Notes: generated by a model from the letters alone, not told the origin. 64,000 nt of DNA from Kribbella italica (GCF_014205135.1 NZ_JACHMY010000001.1:8821109-8885108); one strand, 5' to 3'; positions 26,832-36,087 are shown, counted from the stretch's first letter. Translations and numbers: made by a program.

Positions 26832-27658
26832 CGATCGAGATGACGTGGATGCGAGTTGTTCAGATGCTGCGTGAGAGGCGTCTGCCCTGTGTGCTGGTGA
26901 CCGTGATCTCCGTGCGTGGACATTCCCCCCGGGATGCCGGTGCCAAGATGGTGGTCTCGCGGGACGGGGCCTGGGGAACTGTTGGTGGCGGTAACCTCGA
27001 GATGGTCGCGACCAACCAGGCCCGAGCACTACTGGCGACGGCCGCCTCCGAGCCCGAAGTACTCGAGTTCGCGCTGTCGGACAAAGCGCTGTACCAGCAG
27101 GCCGTGCAGTGCTGCGGCGGTCAGGTCAAGGTGCTGCTGGAGCCGCTGCCGGTCGTCCCGTCCGTCGCGATCTTCGGGATTGGTCACGTTGGTCTGGAAC
27201 TGGCCCGGATCCTTGCCCGGCACGACCTGGAGCTGCACCTCGTCGACTCACGGCCGGATCAGCTCGAGCCGTCGCGACTGTCGGTACTGGACGACGCCGA
27301 GGCGGGAGTGCACGTGCACCAGGTGCCCGTGTTGCCCGAGCTCGTGATCGGCGAACTACCACCGGGAACGCATGTGCTGGTGATGACGCACGACCACGCG
27401 GAGGATGCCGCGCTCTGCGACGCAGCCCTTCGCAATGGGCAGCTCGCCACCATCGGACTGATCGGGTCCCATGCGAAGTGGGCGCGATTCCGCCACACTC
27501 TTGCCGCGGATGGAAACTCGGCCGAGGCGATCGACACGATCACCACCCCGATCGGGCTGGCGGACCTGCCAGGTAAGGAGCCGGCCGTGATCGCGGTCAG
27601 CGTGGCTGCCTGGCTGCTGCAGCAGTTCGTTGCCGAGCGCATATCCGCAGAAGCGTGA
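26828..27658 (+). CDS. xdhC: XdhC-type molybdenum cofactor maturation protein
   Basis: 276 residues. XdhC binds Moco, has it sulfurated and inserts it into XdhB. Seen: LVTVISVRGHSPRDAGAKMV, TVGGGNLEM, AVQCCGGQVKVLLEP and the Rossmann-like VAIFGIGHVGLELARIL. GTG 26828 overlaps the xdhB stop, completing a tight three-gene operon. Confidence 0.95.
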   Translation: MTIEMTWMRVVQMLRERRLPCVLVTVISVRGHSPRDAGAKMVVSRDGAWGTVGGGNLEMVATNQARALLATAASEPEVLEFALSDKALYQQAVQCCGGQVKVLLEPLPVVPSVAIFGIGHVGLELARILARHDLELHLVDSRPDQLEPSRLSVLDDAEAGVHVHQVPVLPELVIGELPPGTHVLVMTHDHAEDAALCDAALRNGQLATIGLIGSHAKWARFRHTLAADGNSAEAIDTITTPIGLADLPGKEPAVIAVSVAAWLLQQFVAERISAEA

Positions 27659-28049
27659 CGGGCCGTCCCGCGGCGCGTCTCTCGATACTCCGCACCCCCG
27701 ACTGCAGGGAGCGCGCTCCGCGGTCACTGCTATTGCCGTACTGCTCTGCGAATTCCCCGGACAGGGATCTGGCGTGGGGCTAATTCGCGCTTGAGGTCGC
27801 GAACCGGTTGCCAGCAGCAACTCGTTACTGTCCAGCTGCTGCACCGCTGAGACCGATCGCCGTTTTTCAGGTCCCGGTCGACAAGTTATCGACGGAATCG
27901 AACGGTGATTGGCGGGCCGCCGCAGGAGGGCCGCAGGTAGAGCAGGTACTACCTTCGGCTGGGGTGGCTACGGGATGAAGTTGGGCGGATGTCCCTGGCA
28001 CGGTGGCAGAAAGGCGTGCAGCTCGGGCACTGCAAGAGCCGACCTCCGC
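27659..28049. other. No gene seen
   Basis: The region after xdhC has no credible gene and no obvious strong hairpin; it runs into the cupin-regulator relic. Confidence 0.5.
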
Positions 28050-28267
28050 ACGCATGCGTCCGCTCACGCGATGGCGCGGCGGGATTCAGGCGTACAAGAT
28101 CGTGATTGCGGCCAGCCGGGTCGTCGAAAGAGCCGAGCCCTCGCGCCCACGAAGGCTACGAATGGATCTCTGTCCTCAACGGACTGCTGCGGCTGGTGCT
28201 GGGGGAGCACGACCTCGTCCTGCGCCCCGGCGAGGCTGCCGAGTCCGAGACCCGGACAAACCGCTAG
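28050..28267 (+). pseudogene. Relic of an XRE-cupin regulator
   Basis: Reads MRPLTRWRGGIQAYKIVI, then after a frame change HEGYEWISVLNGLLRLVLGE, HDLVLRPGEAAESETRTN and TAG 28265-28267. It matches the cupin half of the regulator at 4202-4810 (LTRRPGGIQAYKMIYP, HEGYEWVYVMTGRLRLVL). The DNA-binding domain is gone. Confidence 0.88.
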
Positions 28268-29055
28268 CTAGATGATGCTGTCCACGACGCCGCCATCCAC
28301 TCGGAGGGCCGCTCCGGTGGTGGCGGACGCCTGCTCGGAGTTGACGTACAGAATCATGTTCGCCGACTCCTCGACGGTCGCCATCCGCTGGATGATCGAC
28401 GAGCTCCGGTTGTTCGCTACGAAATCGGCGGCAACCTTGTCGATACTGTTTCCGGAGCGCAAGGCGTCGGCTTGCAGCATGCTCGCCACGCCCTCCGACA
28501 ACGTCGGGCCAGGCAGTACGGCGTTGACGGTGACGCCCGTCCCCGCCAATCGCTTGGCCAGGCCACGCGAGATCGAGAGCTGGGCCGTCTTGGTGAAGCC
28601 GTAGTGGATCATCTCGACCGGGATGTTGACCGCCGACTCCGACGAGACGAACACGATCCGGCCCCAACCCCGATCGGCCATCGCCGGCGCGTAGGCCCTG
28701 GCCAGCCGGACACCGGACATCACGTTGGTCCTGAAGAACCGCTCCCACTCGCTGTCGGGCGTGTCGAAGAAGTCCTGCTCGCCGTAGACACCGAGATTGT
28801 TGACGACGATGTCGAACTTGGGGTGCTCGGTCACCAATTGGGCGCAGGCGACTCGGTGCCCAGATCGCCGGCGAACCCGGTGAGCGAGGAGCCCGAACCG
28901 TCGAGCCGGGCAATCGCAGCCTGGACACTCGTCTCGGTTCTCCCGTTGACGACGACGTCCGCCCCGGCGGCCAGAAACCCTTGCGCGGCGGCGAAACCGA
29001 TCCCGCTGGTGGAGGCGGTGACGAGCACCCGCCGGCCGGTGAAACTGATCTTTAC
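28268..29055 (-). pseudogene. Short-chain dehydrogenase broken by frameshift and start-codon change
   Basis: The N-terminal frame reads KISFTGRRVLVTASTSGIGF (cofactor loop TASTSGIG) up to GDLGTES; one missing base near 28853 shifts it to ACAQLVTEHPKFDIVVNNLG and on to a normal SDR end (GAALRVDGGVVDS). The catalytic HYGFTK segment is present. The codon at the expected start (29053-29055) is GTA, not GTG or ATG, though AGGAC precedes it. Two lesions suggest real inactivation. Its 5' side faces the SDR pair across the operator at 29142-29155. Confidence 0.82.
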
Positions 29056-29141
29056 GCGTGATGTCCTTTTCTGGTGTGAACCAAGGAGCAGCACCGTGTC
29101 CGGTGCCGTCCGAGTACGCTCCTGAGCATCGCAAAGAAAGA

Positions 29142-29155
29142 TATGATTAAACATA
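29142..29155. promoter_or_regulatory. Operator TATG-A-TTAA-A-CATA
   Basis: A 14-bp inverted repeat between the divergent broken SDR and the SDR pair; reverse complement TATGTTTAATCATA shares 13 bases exactly with the xdh operator at 22808-22824. Confidence 0.65.
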
Positions 29156-29226
29156 CAATACCGTGAGGATCTGGCCCGGCCTTCACTCCGAGGCCGCGTC
29201 GATCCGGCTACCCAGAGGACCAGAGC

Positions 29227-30024
29227 ATGCAACTTGATCTCGAAGGCAAGGTCGTCGTCGTCACCGGAGCCGGGCGGGGGATCGGCCGGGCGATCGCCGA
29301 GACATTCCTCAGGGAACGTTCGACGGTGGTGGCGACCGATCTCGACGACGATGCGCTGTCGTGGTTCGAACCGGCGCGCGTCGAGGCCGGGCTGGACGGG
29401 GCCCCGGTGGTCTGCGATGTCCGTTCGACCGAGTCGGTGCGGACGGCGATTTCCCAGGTCGTCGACCTGTTCGGGCGCATCGACGTGCTGGTCAACAACG
29501 CCGGCATCCTCGGGGAAGGCCAGATCGAGGCCACCGACGCCGAGACCTGGAACCAGGTGTTCGAGGTCAACGTCACAGGCACGTTCCGGACCTGCCAGGC
29601 CGTGATGCCGACCATGAAGCAGCAGCGCAGCGGCCGGATCATCAACGCGGCGTCGTTCGCGGCGATCGTGCCGAGCATCGGCAGTGCCGCGTACGCCGCC
29701 TCCAAGGCCGCCGTCGTCCAGTTCACCCGGACACTGGCCGGCGAGCTGGGCCCTTGGAACGTTACTGCCAACGCGTATGCGCCCGGAATGATCCCGAGTG
29801 CGATCAACAACTTCACCCAGCAGGAGGAAGCCGTGCAGAACCGGCTGCTCGACACCCTGACCATCCGGCGCTGGGGCGAGGCGAGCGACGTGAGTGACCT
29901 GATCTGCTTCCTCGCCAGCGACGCGTCGCGCTACATTACCGGGACCTTGGTCGACGTCAGCGGCGGTAAGCTGGCCACCCAGCTACCGCAGCGGGCGTAC
30001 GAGATCGCGGGGATCCACTCATGA
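29227..30024 (+). CDS. Short-chain dehydrogenase/reductase 1
   Basis: 265 residues, classical SDR: VVVVTGAGRGIGRAIAETF (cofactor loop), NNAG in VLVNNAGILGEG, Ser in INAASFAAIVPSIGS and catalytic YAASK. Asp after strand 2 (VVATDLDDD) predicts NAD(H). Start preceded by CAGAGGACCAGAGC. The next SDR overlaps by 4 bases. Substrate unknown, an alcohol/ketone of the catabolic pathway. Confidence 0.93.
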   Translation: MQLDLEGKVVVVTGAGRGIGRAIAETFLRERSTVVATDLDDDALSWFEPARVEAGLDGAPVVCDVRSTESVRTAISQVVDLFGRIDVLVNNAGILGEGQIEATDAETWNQVFEVNVTGTFRTCQAVMPTMKQQRSGRIINAASFAAIVPSIGSAAYAASKAAVVQFTRTLAGELGPWNVTANAYAPGMIPSAINNFTQQEEAVQNRLLDTLTIRRWGEASDVSDLICFLASDASRYITGTLVDVSGGKLATQLPQRAYEIAGIHS

Positions 30025-30743
30025 CCGACCCGCGCGTGCTCTGGGTAACCGGTGCCGGGAGCGGGATGGGCCGGGCTGCCGCCGTCGCTGTGTCGGCGGG
30101 ACGTCGGGTCGCCTTGAGCGGCCGGCGGACGGAACCGTTGCAGGAGACCGCTGCGCTGGTCGAGCAAGCGGGCGGTGAGGCGCTGGTCCTGCCGCTCGAC
30201 GCCCGGGACCCCGAGGCGATTGCCCAAGCGCAGGACGCGATCGGCTCGGCCTGGGGTGGCGTTGACGACGTCGTCCTGTCGGCGGGGCTGAACACACCGC
30301 AGCGAACCTGGGCGGATCAGTCGATGGCCGAGGCAGAGGCGGTGATCGCCACCAACCTGAACGCCGTACTGCGGATCGTGGACGCCGTGCTTCCGGACCT
30401 CCGGGCTCGCGGCGAGGGACAAGTCGTGGTCATCTCCTCGTACTCGGCGTGGCGGTTCACTCCGTACGCCGGTGTCGCCTACAGCGCGAGCAAGTCCGCT
30501 CTCGCGGCGCTGTGCCAAACACTCAACGCCCAGGAGGCCACGCACGGAGTCCGCGCCTGCCATCTGTGCCCGGGCGACGTGGACACCGACTTCCTCCGCC
30601 TCCGTCCCGTGGTGCCCGGCGCCGAGGCCCGGACGGCCATGCTCAGCCCCGACGACGTCGGCCGCGCCGTCCGCTTCGTCCTGGAGTCGCCACCACAGGT
30701 CCGCATCGACGAACTGGTCATCAGCCCGCTCTCGCAGGCGTGA
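30021..30743 (+). CDS. Short-chain dehydrogenase/reductase 2
   Basis: 240 residues: VLWVTGAGSGMGRAAAVAVS, DDVVLSAGLNTPQR (the NNAG motif is SAGL, a variation), Ser in VVISSYSAWRFTPYAG and catalytic YSASK. Arg in LSGRRTE after strand 2 predicts NADP(H), in contrast to its partner, so the two could run an oxidation and a reduction in sequence. Overlaps SDR 1 (ATGA). Confidence 0.92.
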   Translation: MTDPRVLWVTGAGSGMGRAAAVAVSAGRRVALSGRRTEPLQETAALVEQAGGEALVLPLDARDPEAIAQAQDAIGSAWGGVDDVVLSAGLNTPQRTWADQSMAEAEAVIATNLNAVLRIVDAVLPDLRARGEGQVVVISSYSAWRFTPYAGVAYSASKSALAALCQTLNAQEATHGVRACHLCPGDVDTDFLRLRPVVPGAEARTAMLSPDDVGRAVRFVLESPPQVRIDELVISPLSQA

Positions 30744-30771
30744 GCGGGCGGGTCTCACGGCCTGGAGCGGA

Positions 30772-31809
30772 TCAACGATCGCTGGTGCCGGCGGCAACGG
30801 CTTCCAAGGCGAACAGGGTGTCGTGCATCGCAATGGTGGTGTGCAGCTCGAGGTCGGCGGCGGCCAACAGCCGGCGGAAGTCGCTGTCGGTACGTTCCCT
30901 GCCGCCAAGGATCAGGAAGAGCAACAGGTCCCAGTTCTTCGTCCGGCTGGGGCCCGGGTCACCGGTCAGCAGTCGCTCGAACAGCACGATCTTGCCGCCG
31001 GGCCGTAGCGCCCGGCGGCACGCACGGAGGATCTGCACCACCTGCGCGTCGGGCCAGTCGTGCACGATCGACTTCAGGACGAGCAGATCACCCTCGGGAG
31101 GTGTCGACTCGAAGAAGTCACCGGCCACGAACGCGAGCCGCCCGCCTGCTGGAGACTGCGCGAGAACCTGTTCGGCGGCAGGGGCGAGGCGGGGCAGGTC
31201 GAAGATCACTCCGGTCGCCACCGGGTGCTTGGTGATCACCGACGCCAGGAGCGTGCCGTTGCCGCCACCGACGTCCACGATGCGCTGGTACGGCGTGAAG
31301 TCGTAGTTCGCCAGCACCGCGTCGGTTTCGAGTCGGCTGAGGTCGCCCATCGCGTCGTCGAAAACCTGCCCGCGCTCCTCGTTGGCCTGCAGCAGCTCGA
31401 ACATCGGCCGGCCGTGCACCTCGGTGAACACGGGCTGACCGGTCCGCAGCGCGAGATCCAGTCGGTCCACGAGGTGATAGTTGAACCCGTGGTGACGGAC
31501 CATGGCCCGGGCCGAGAACCGATGGCCGGACCGCAGGACCTGACCCCGCGGGGTCAGTGCGAACTCGTCGGCGTTCGGTTCGGTGAAGATGCCCTGGGCG
31601 CACAACAGCCTCAGCACCATGCCGAGCACGACCGGATCGGTCGAGGTGAGGACGGCCAGTTTCTCCAGCGGCAAAGTCCCACCGGGCACCGAACCGAACA
31701 GGTCGGCGAGACCCAACTCGGCGACCATCTGCAGAGCGCGGGCCGACAGCATGCTTTCGGCCAGGTCGATCATGAACTCCGCGTCGTTCGCGGTCCCGTC
31801 GGTGCTCAT
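30772..31809 (-). CDS. O-methyltransferase (COMT-like)
   Basis: 345 residues, small-molecule O-methyltransferase with N-terminal winged-helix dimerisation domain (ADLFGSVPGGTLPLEKLAVL) and a Rossmann domain with SAM loop IVDVGGGNGTLLASV and catalytic-His region LKSIVHDWPDAQ. Relatives methylate phenolic or quinone hydroxyls in secondary metabolism. ATG 31809 is chosen at the start of homology. An operator-like palindrome lies about 120 bases upstream. Confidence 0.93.
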   Translation of the reverse strand: MSTDGTANDAEFMIDLAESMLSARALQMVAELGLADLFGSVPGGTLPLEKLAVLTSTDPVVLGMVLRLLCAQGIFTEPNADEFALTPRGQVLRSGHRFSARAMVRHHGFNYHLVDRLDLALRTGQPVFTEVHGRPMFELLQANEERGQVFDDAMGDLSRLETDAVLANYDFTPYQRIVDVGGGNGTLLASVITKHPVATGVIFDLPRLAPAAEQVLAQSPAGGRLAFVAGDFFESTPPEGDLLVLKSIVHDWPDAQVVQILRACRRALRPGGKIVLFERLLTGDPGPSRTKNWDLLLFLILGGRERTDSDFRRLLAAADLELHTTIAMHDTLFALEAVAAGTSDR

Positions 31810-31927
31810 CGTTTCCCGTCTGTAGTCAGGTGTTCGGTCAGCGGCCTCGGGGGCGTGAGATCCCTTAGGGATTTGCGGCCGTCCACCTCGGACGTATTTC
31901 TGCTGCTCACACTCAGGAACTGAGGCC

Positions 31928-31939
31928 ATGATCAATCAT
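31928..31939. promoter_or_regulatory. Operator-like palindrome ATGATCAATCAT
   Basis: A 12-bp element of the ATGnTTAAnCAT form with one change in the centre (TCAA). It overlaps the last codons of the upstream MarR reading frame and lies in front of the methyltransferase gene. Confidence 0.5.
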
Positions 31940-32419
31940 TGGTGCGTGCGATCGGCGCTTCGGCCGTCGACGGCTTCGGCGCGGAGGTCACACGATGAAG
32001 TAGGGCTCGCAGTTGGGCTTGTTCGGCGCAGTTGAGCCCGACCAGGAGCCGGCCGTCGGTGTCGGCGATTCGTCCAGCCAGCGAGTCGAGCGAGCTCGGC
32101 CCTGATCGGTGATTTGGACCAGCCTTGCCCGCCGGTCGCCAGCATCCTGCGTGCGCTGGATCAGCCCCGCAGCCTCGAGGTCGTCGAGCAAATGCGTCAG
32201 CACGGTGCGATCGATGCCCAGCTGATCGCCGATCTCGTACTGGCGGCGAGCCGACGTCGCGGCGACGGTCAGAATCCAGTACCCGCGGACTCCGCCGACC
32301 GAGGAACCGAGTACGTCGTTCGCCAGGTTGCTGTGCCGGCGAGTGATGGTGTGCAACAACCAACCCAGGTCGGTGTCCGCGGTCCAGTCCGTCCGCTGCA
32401 CGTCCGCTGCTCGATTCAT
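31932..32419 (-). pseudogene. MarR-family regulator with C-terminal frameshift
   Basis: The first ~110 residues are a normal MarR: LGWLLHTITRRHSNLANDVL, YEIGDQLGIDRTVLTHLLDD and wing RTQDAGDRRARLVQITDQGR. Then one base is missing near 32094: the other frame continues LDSLAGRIADTDGRLLVGLN and EQAQLRALLHRVTS, the expected last helix. Read literally the protein ends in a 30-residue unrelated tail at 31988; it could keep DNA binding with altered dimerisation. It is last of a three-gene operon with amidohydrolase and fprA (4-base overlaps). Confidence 0.8.
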
Positions 32420-33732
32420 GAACGCCGTTGCTGCGAGGCTGAGGTGCGGGGGACGGGGCCCAGCCGGGCGGCGGCAACCTGCAGCGCCTTGACGAGTTCG
32501 GGCCGGCTCTCAACCGCCGCGCCATCACGTACCACGGCGCGGCCGGCCCGGAAGACCGCGTCGATGTGGCGGCGGTCCATCTGCAGCACGACCGTGCTGG
32601 CCGGATCGTGCACGGGCGTGACGTCGAGGTCGTCAGCTCGCAGAATGATCAGGTCAGCGTCCTTGCCGGGAGTCAGGGTGCCTGTTCGGGTGTCGAGACC
32701 CAGCGCCGCGGCACCGTCGCGGGTGGCCAGTCCGAGGACATCGGTCACGGTCAGCTCCCGGCCGGAATCGGCACCGCGGCCAAACGTCCGGCCGGTCTGC
32801 AGTGCCGCCCTCATCTGGGTGAAGAAGTCGGAAGCCACCGTGACCTCGGCCGACGTGCTCAAGCTGAGCGGCACAGCGGGCGGGGTTCGGCCCAGCATGG
32901 GGATGCCGTGGCCCATCAGAAGTTCGATAGCCGGCGCCACCGAGAGCGTTCCGCCGCTGTCGGCGATGAGTTCGAGCTCGTCGGGCGGCAATCCGTTGCC
33001 GTGGATGAAGGTGGTCCCGGACTGGAGCACGCCGAGGTCGCGCAGCCGCGAGAGGGGGGTAGAAGCGCCGACGTGACGCGCGGTTCGAACCCCGAGATCC
33101 CGAGCCAGCCAAGCGTTGCGCCGCTCGGCGTCGTCGTCGCCCCACTCGGTGAGCAGAGCCATCGTCACGTCGGCGTCGTCGTCAGGCAGCAGCTCTGACC
33201 GGATCCGCCGGACGTCGTCGCCGAGCCCGGCGCCGTACCGCGCCATCACTGGGTACGGGTTCCCATAGCAGAAGACCGCGCGTACGCCGGTCTCGCGCAG
33301 CGCGGCGATCGCGGCGTCGGTGTGCGCCGGAGTGAGCTGGATGTTGGCAGTGTCCTGCAGGGTGGTGATGCCGGCCAGCAAGGCGCTGAGAGCGCTGGCC
33401 TTCGTCCCGAGGTGCACGTCCTCGGGCGTCACCTGGGAGCCGACGTGCCCCAGGACGTCGGTGTAGTACTGCTCGAGGGTGTGGTGCGGTCCGCCGCCCC
33501 GGACCAGCACCTCCCACAGGTGACGATGGGTGTCGACGAAACCGGGGATCACGATGCGTCCGTCGGCGTCGATCACGTCTACCTCGGCGTCGGGATCGAT
33601 CGGGATCGCCGGGGCGACCGCGCTGATCCGACTCCCTTCGATCAGAAGGTCGGCCCGATCGAAGTCTCCGATCACCGGATCCATGGTCAGGATCGTCGCG
33701 CCGCGGACCAGGGTTGCCCCGGTGTCCGTCAT
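32416..33732 (-). CDS. Amidohydrolase (TRZ/ATZ type), copy 2, cytoplasmic
   Basis: 438 residues, no signal peptide. Metal motif VDTHRHLWE, further His in ARHVGAST and FIHGNGLP, closing TGTLTPGKDADLIIL. Where copy 1 has LSVDTVTWFSGD, this protein has LSTSAEVTVASD, so the conserved metal/catalytic Asp appears to be Ser; activity on the usual substrates is doubtful or mechanism differs. It overlaps both neighbours by 4 bases (fprA upstream, MarR downstream). Confidence 0.92.
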   Translation of the reverse strand: MTDTGATLVRGATILTMDPVIGDFDRADLLIEGSRISAVAPAIPIDPDAEVDVIDADGRIVIPGFVDTHRHLWEVLVRGGGPHHTLEQYYTDVLGHVGSQVTPEDVHLGTKASALSALLAGITTLQDTANIQLTPAHTDAAIAALRETGVRAVFCYGNPYPVMARYGAGLGDDVRRIRSELLPDDDADVTMALLTEWGDDDAERRNAWLARDLGVRTARHVGASTPLSRLRDLGVLQSGTTFIHGNGLPPDELELIADSGGTLSVAPAIELLMGHGIPMLGRTPPAVPLSLSTSAEVTVASDFFTQMRAALQTGRTFGRGADSGRELTVTDVLGLATRDGAAALGLDTRTGTLTPGKDADLIILRADDLDVTPVHDPASTVVLQMDRRHIDAVFRAGRAVVRDGAAVESRPELVKALQVAAARLGPVPRTSASQQRRS

Positions 33733-35108
33733 CGCTGACGCCCGTCCGCCAACGCAGAGTGGCGCAGCCGGCCGCCGCCGATCGTGGTCAGCTCCGCGCG
33801 TTCGATGATCTTGATCCGGTGCCGGCCACGATCGGTGCCGAGCCGCTGTTCGGCCGCATCGATGCGGAGCCAGCCGTTCCAGTCGATGCGGTGCCCGCAG
33901 CGAGCGGCGAGGAGCTGCTCGATGTCCGGTGCACCTGCCGTGGTGTCACGGCCGGAGTGATCGAGCAGAGTCTCGACCGTCTGCCGGGCATCGGACTTGG
34001 TCGAGCCGATGAGGCCGACCGGGCCACGTTTGATCCAGCCGGTGGTGAAGAGTCCGGGGATGTGATCGCCGTTGTCGTCGACGACGGCGCCGTCCCGATG
34101 CGGGATCGTGCGGGTGGCGTGGTCGAACGGCACGCCCGGCAGTGCGGTCGCGGCGTAGCCGATCGCGCGGTAGACGGCCTGGACTTCGTGATCGACGAAT
34201 GCTCCGGACGCAGTCACGTGACCATAACCGTCCGGTGTCATCCGCTCCATCCGCAGTCCTTCGACCTGGTCGTCACCGAGGATCGCGACCGGAGCCTGGT
34301 AGAAGTGCAGATGGACCCGTCGCGAGGCGGTGCGTTCGGAGTCGGCGATCGCTGCCCAGCCGCGCATCGTGTCCACGACATTCCGGGTCGGGGCGAACTG
34401 CTTGGTCATCCGCTCGATGTGGCGATCGCCGTGCAGGTCGGCCGGATCGACCACGATGTCGACGTCGTGCTGGTGGCCGAGTTCGCGCAACTCGGTCGGT
34501 GAGAACCGGACGTCGGCCGGCCCACGGCGAGCGAACAGGTGCAGCTCGCGGATCGGGTTGGCGGCGAAGCCGCTGTGCACGTTGTCGGAGATGTCGGTGT
34601 CCAGCAGCGTGTGGGCGTGCTTGATCAGCATCCGGCTCACGTCGAGAGCGACGTTGCCGGCTCCGATGACAGCGACCGACTCCGCGTCGAGGGGCCAGGT
34701 GGTGGCCACGTCCGGATGCCCGTCGTACCAGGAGACGAAGTCGGCGGCGCCGAACGAACCGGGCAGCTCGATACCCGGGATGTCGAGCGGGATGTCGGTG
34801 ATCGCCCCAGTGGCGACGATCACCGCGTCGTAGGCGCTGCGCAGCTCCTCGATCGTGACGTCGGTGCCGATGTCGATGTTGCAGAGCAGCCGGATGCGCC
34901 CGGCCTCGAGCATCACGTGCAGCGACTCGATGATCCTCTTGATCCGGGGATGGTCCGGCGAAACTCCGTACCGGACCAGTCCGTACGGCGCGGGCAGCTT
35001 CTCGAACAGGTCGACCTGGGTGCCGGGGGCGAGTTGGGTCAGGATGTCGGCGGCATAGATGCCAGCAGGTCCGGCGCCGACGACGGCGACGCGAGAGGGT
35101 GCGGACAA
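33729..35108 (-). CDS. fprA: Ferredoxin/adrenodoxin-type NADP+ reductase, copy 2
   Basis: 459 residues, same architecture as copy 1 with nearly all motifs identical (AVVGAGPAGIYAADILTQL, VAVIGAGNVALDVSRML, TGWIKRGPVGLIGSTKSDA). First gene of an operon with amidohydrolase and MarR. No intact P450 lies nearby in this half of the window, so its electron acceptor may be the P450/ferredoxin at the window start or lie elsewhere. The C-terminal ~25 residues differ most from copy 1. Confidence 0.96.
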   Translation of the reverse strand: MSAPSRVAVVGAGPAGIYAADILTQLAPGTQVDLFEKLPAPYGLVRYGVSPDHPRIKRIIESLHVMLEAGRIRLLCNIDIGTDVTIEELRSAYDAVIVATGAITDIPLDIPGIELPGSFGAADFVSWYDGHPDVATTWPLDAESVAVIGAGNVALDVSRMLIKHAHTLLDTDISDNVHSGFAANPIRELHLFARRGPADVRFSPTELRELGHQHDVDIVVDPADLHGDRHIERMTKQFAPTRNVVDTMRGWAAIADSERTASRRVHLHFYQAPVAILGDDQVEGLRMERMTPDGYGHVTASGAFVDHEVQAVYRAIGYAATALPGVPFDHATRTIPHRDGAVVDDNGDHIPGLFTTGWIKRGPVGLIGSTKSDARQTVETLLDHSGRDTTAGAPDIEQLLAARCGHRIDWNGWLRIDAAEQRLGTDRGRHRIKIIERAELTTIGGGRLRHSALADGRQR

Positions 35109-35245
35109 GGCAAGGACTCCTAGCGACTGTGAGTCATTCGAAACGGTTGAAGGATCGCGAGCGCAGGGTGGGGTGGCCGCCGCAGCGGCTCGTCAGCAAT
35201 CCACTCCAGGGCCGCGGCGGTTGTGCACCCCACTGAGATTAGGAG

Positions 35246-35261
35246 TTCAAGCAGGCTTGAG
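35246..35261. promoter_or_regulatory. Inverted repeat upstream of fprA copy 2
   Basis: TTCAAGCAGGCTTGAG contains the perfect palindrome TCAAGC-AG-GCTTGA (35247-35260) about 138 bases before the fprA start, the same spacing as the copy 1 element. The MarR encoded in this operon is a candidate binder. Confidence 0.55.
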
Positions 35262-35346
35262 GTCAACACCACGATGGCATCGCCGGCATCAACGTTCGCC
35301 GACGCTCAAGCTTCGGGAGCTGTTCACCACAAAGGCGAGACGGACC

Positions 35347-35973
35347 TCAGCTCTCAGGCTTTGCGGCTTTCACTGCTTCGGCGGAGTCGAGGTCGCCGCG
35401 CGCGTCGAGTGCCGCGATCACTCCGTCGATGTCGGCGGCCGACCGGTTCTGGCTCAGCTTGGCCTTCGCCTCGATTCGGCTGATTGCCAGCTCCACGCCG
35501 ACGATCGCGCGCAACTGCCCGGCGATGTACTTCGGTGGAGCGTCGTCCACCGACCACTGTTGCGCGAACCTGGCCTCGTGCTTGGCGGTCAGACGCCGTA
35601 CCAAGGTCTCCAGCCAGGCCGGATCGTCGTGGACCACGAGGGTGCCGTAGACGTGGGCCGTGACGTAGTTCCAGGTCGGAACGACCCGCCCGTGCTCGCG
35701 CTTGGACGCATAGGCAGACGGTGAGATGTAAGCGTCCGGTCCGCTGACGATCGCGAGCGCCTCACCGAGGACCGGCCGGCTCCACTGCTCGTTGTTGCGC
35801 GCCAGATGCCCGAGCAGTGCCCCTGCCTCGGCGTCGTAGACGAACGGAAGCAAGGTCGCGAGCAGCCCGTCCGGGGTACTGGTGACCAGGTTGGCGGCAC
35901 CGTGGTTGACCAGCAGGTCCTGCACCACGGCGTCGTTCGCGGCGAAATGCTTGGGTATGTACATGGTCCCCAT
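35347..35973 (-). CDS. PaiB-like FMN-binding protein
   Basis: 208 residues. Family features: MYIPKHFAANDAVVQDLLVN, ATLLPFVYD, YISPSAYASKREHGRVVPTW and NYVTAHVYGTLVVHDDPAWL. PaiB-type proteins have a split-barrel flavin-binding fold; the founding member is described as a negative regulator, others may be flavin or haem enzymes. The gene is separate from the fprA operon and from the sugar operon. A truncated copy is at 4930-5283. Confidence 0.9.
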   Translation of the reverse strand: MGTMYIPKHFAANDAVVQDLLVNHGAANLVTSTPDGLLATLLPFVYDAEAGALLGHLARNNEQWSRPVLGEALAIVSGPDAYISPSAYASKREHGRVVPTWNYVTAHVYGTLVVHDDPAWLETLVRRLTAKHEARFAQQWSVDDAPPKYIAGQLRAIVGVELAISRIEAKAKLSQNRSAADIDGVIAALDARGDLDSAEAVKAAKPES

Positions 35974-36087
35974 GGTTGCTCGATGATCGAATCCCGGACA
36001 GGGGCCCGGGCAAAAACGGCGCCGGGGCCAGGCCGCGGGCGATGCACCGGGACGACACCTGTCGGGCGCCGTACCGGTACCTCGCCC

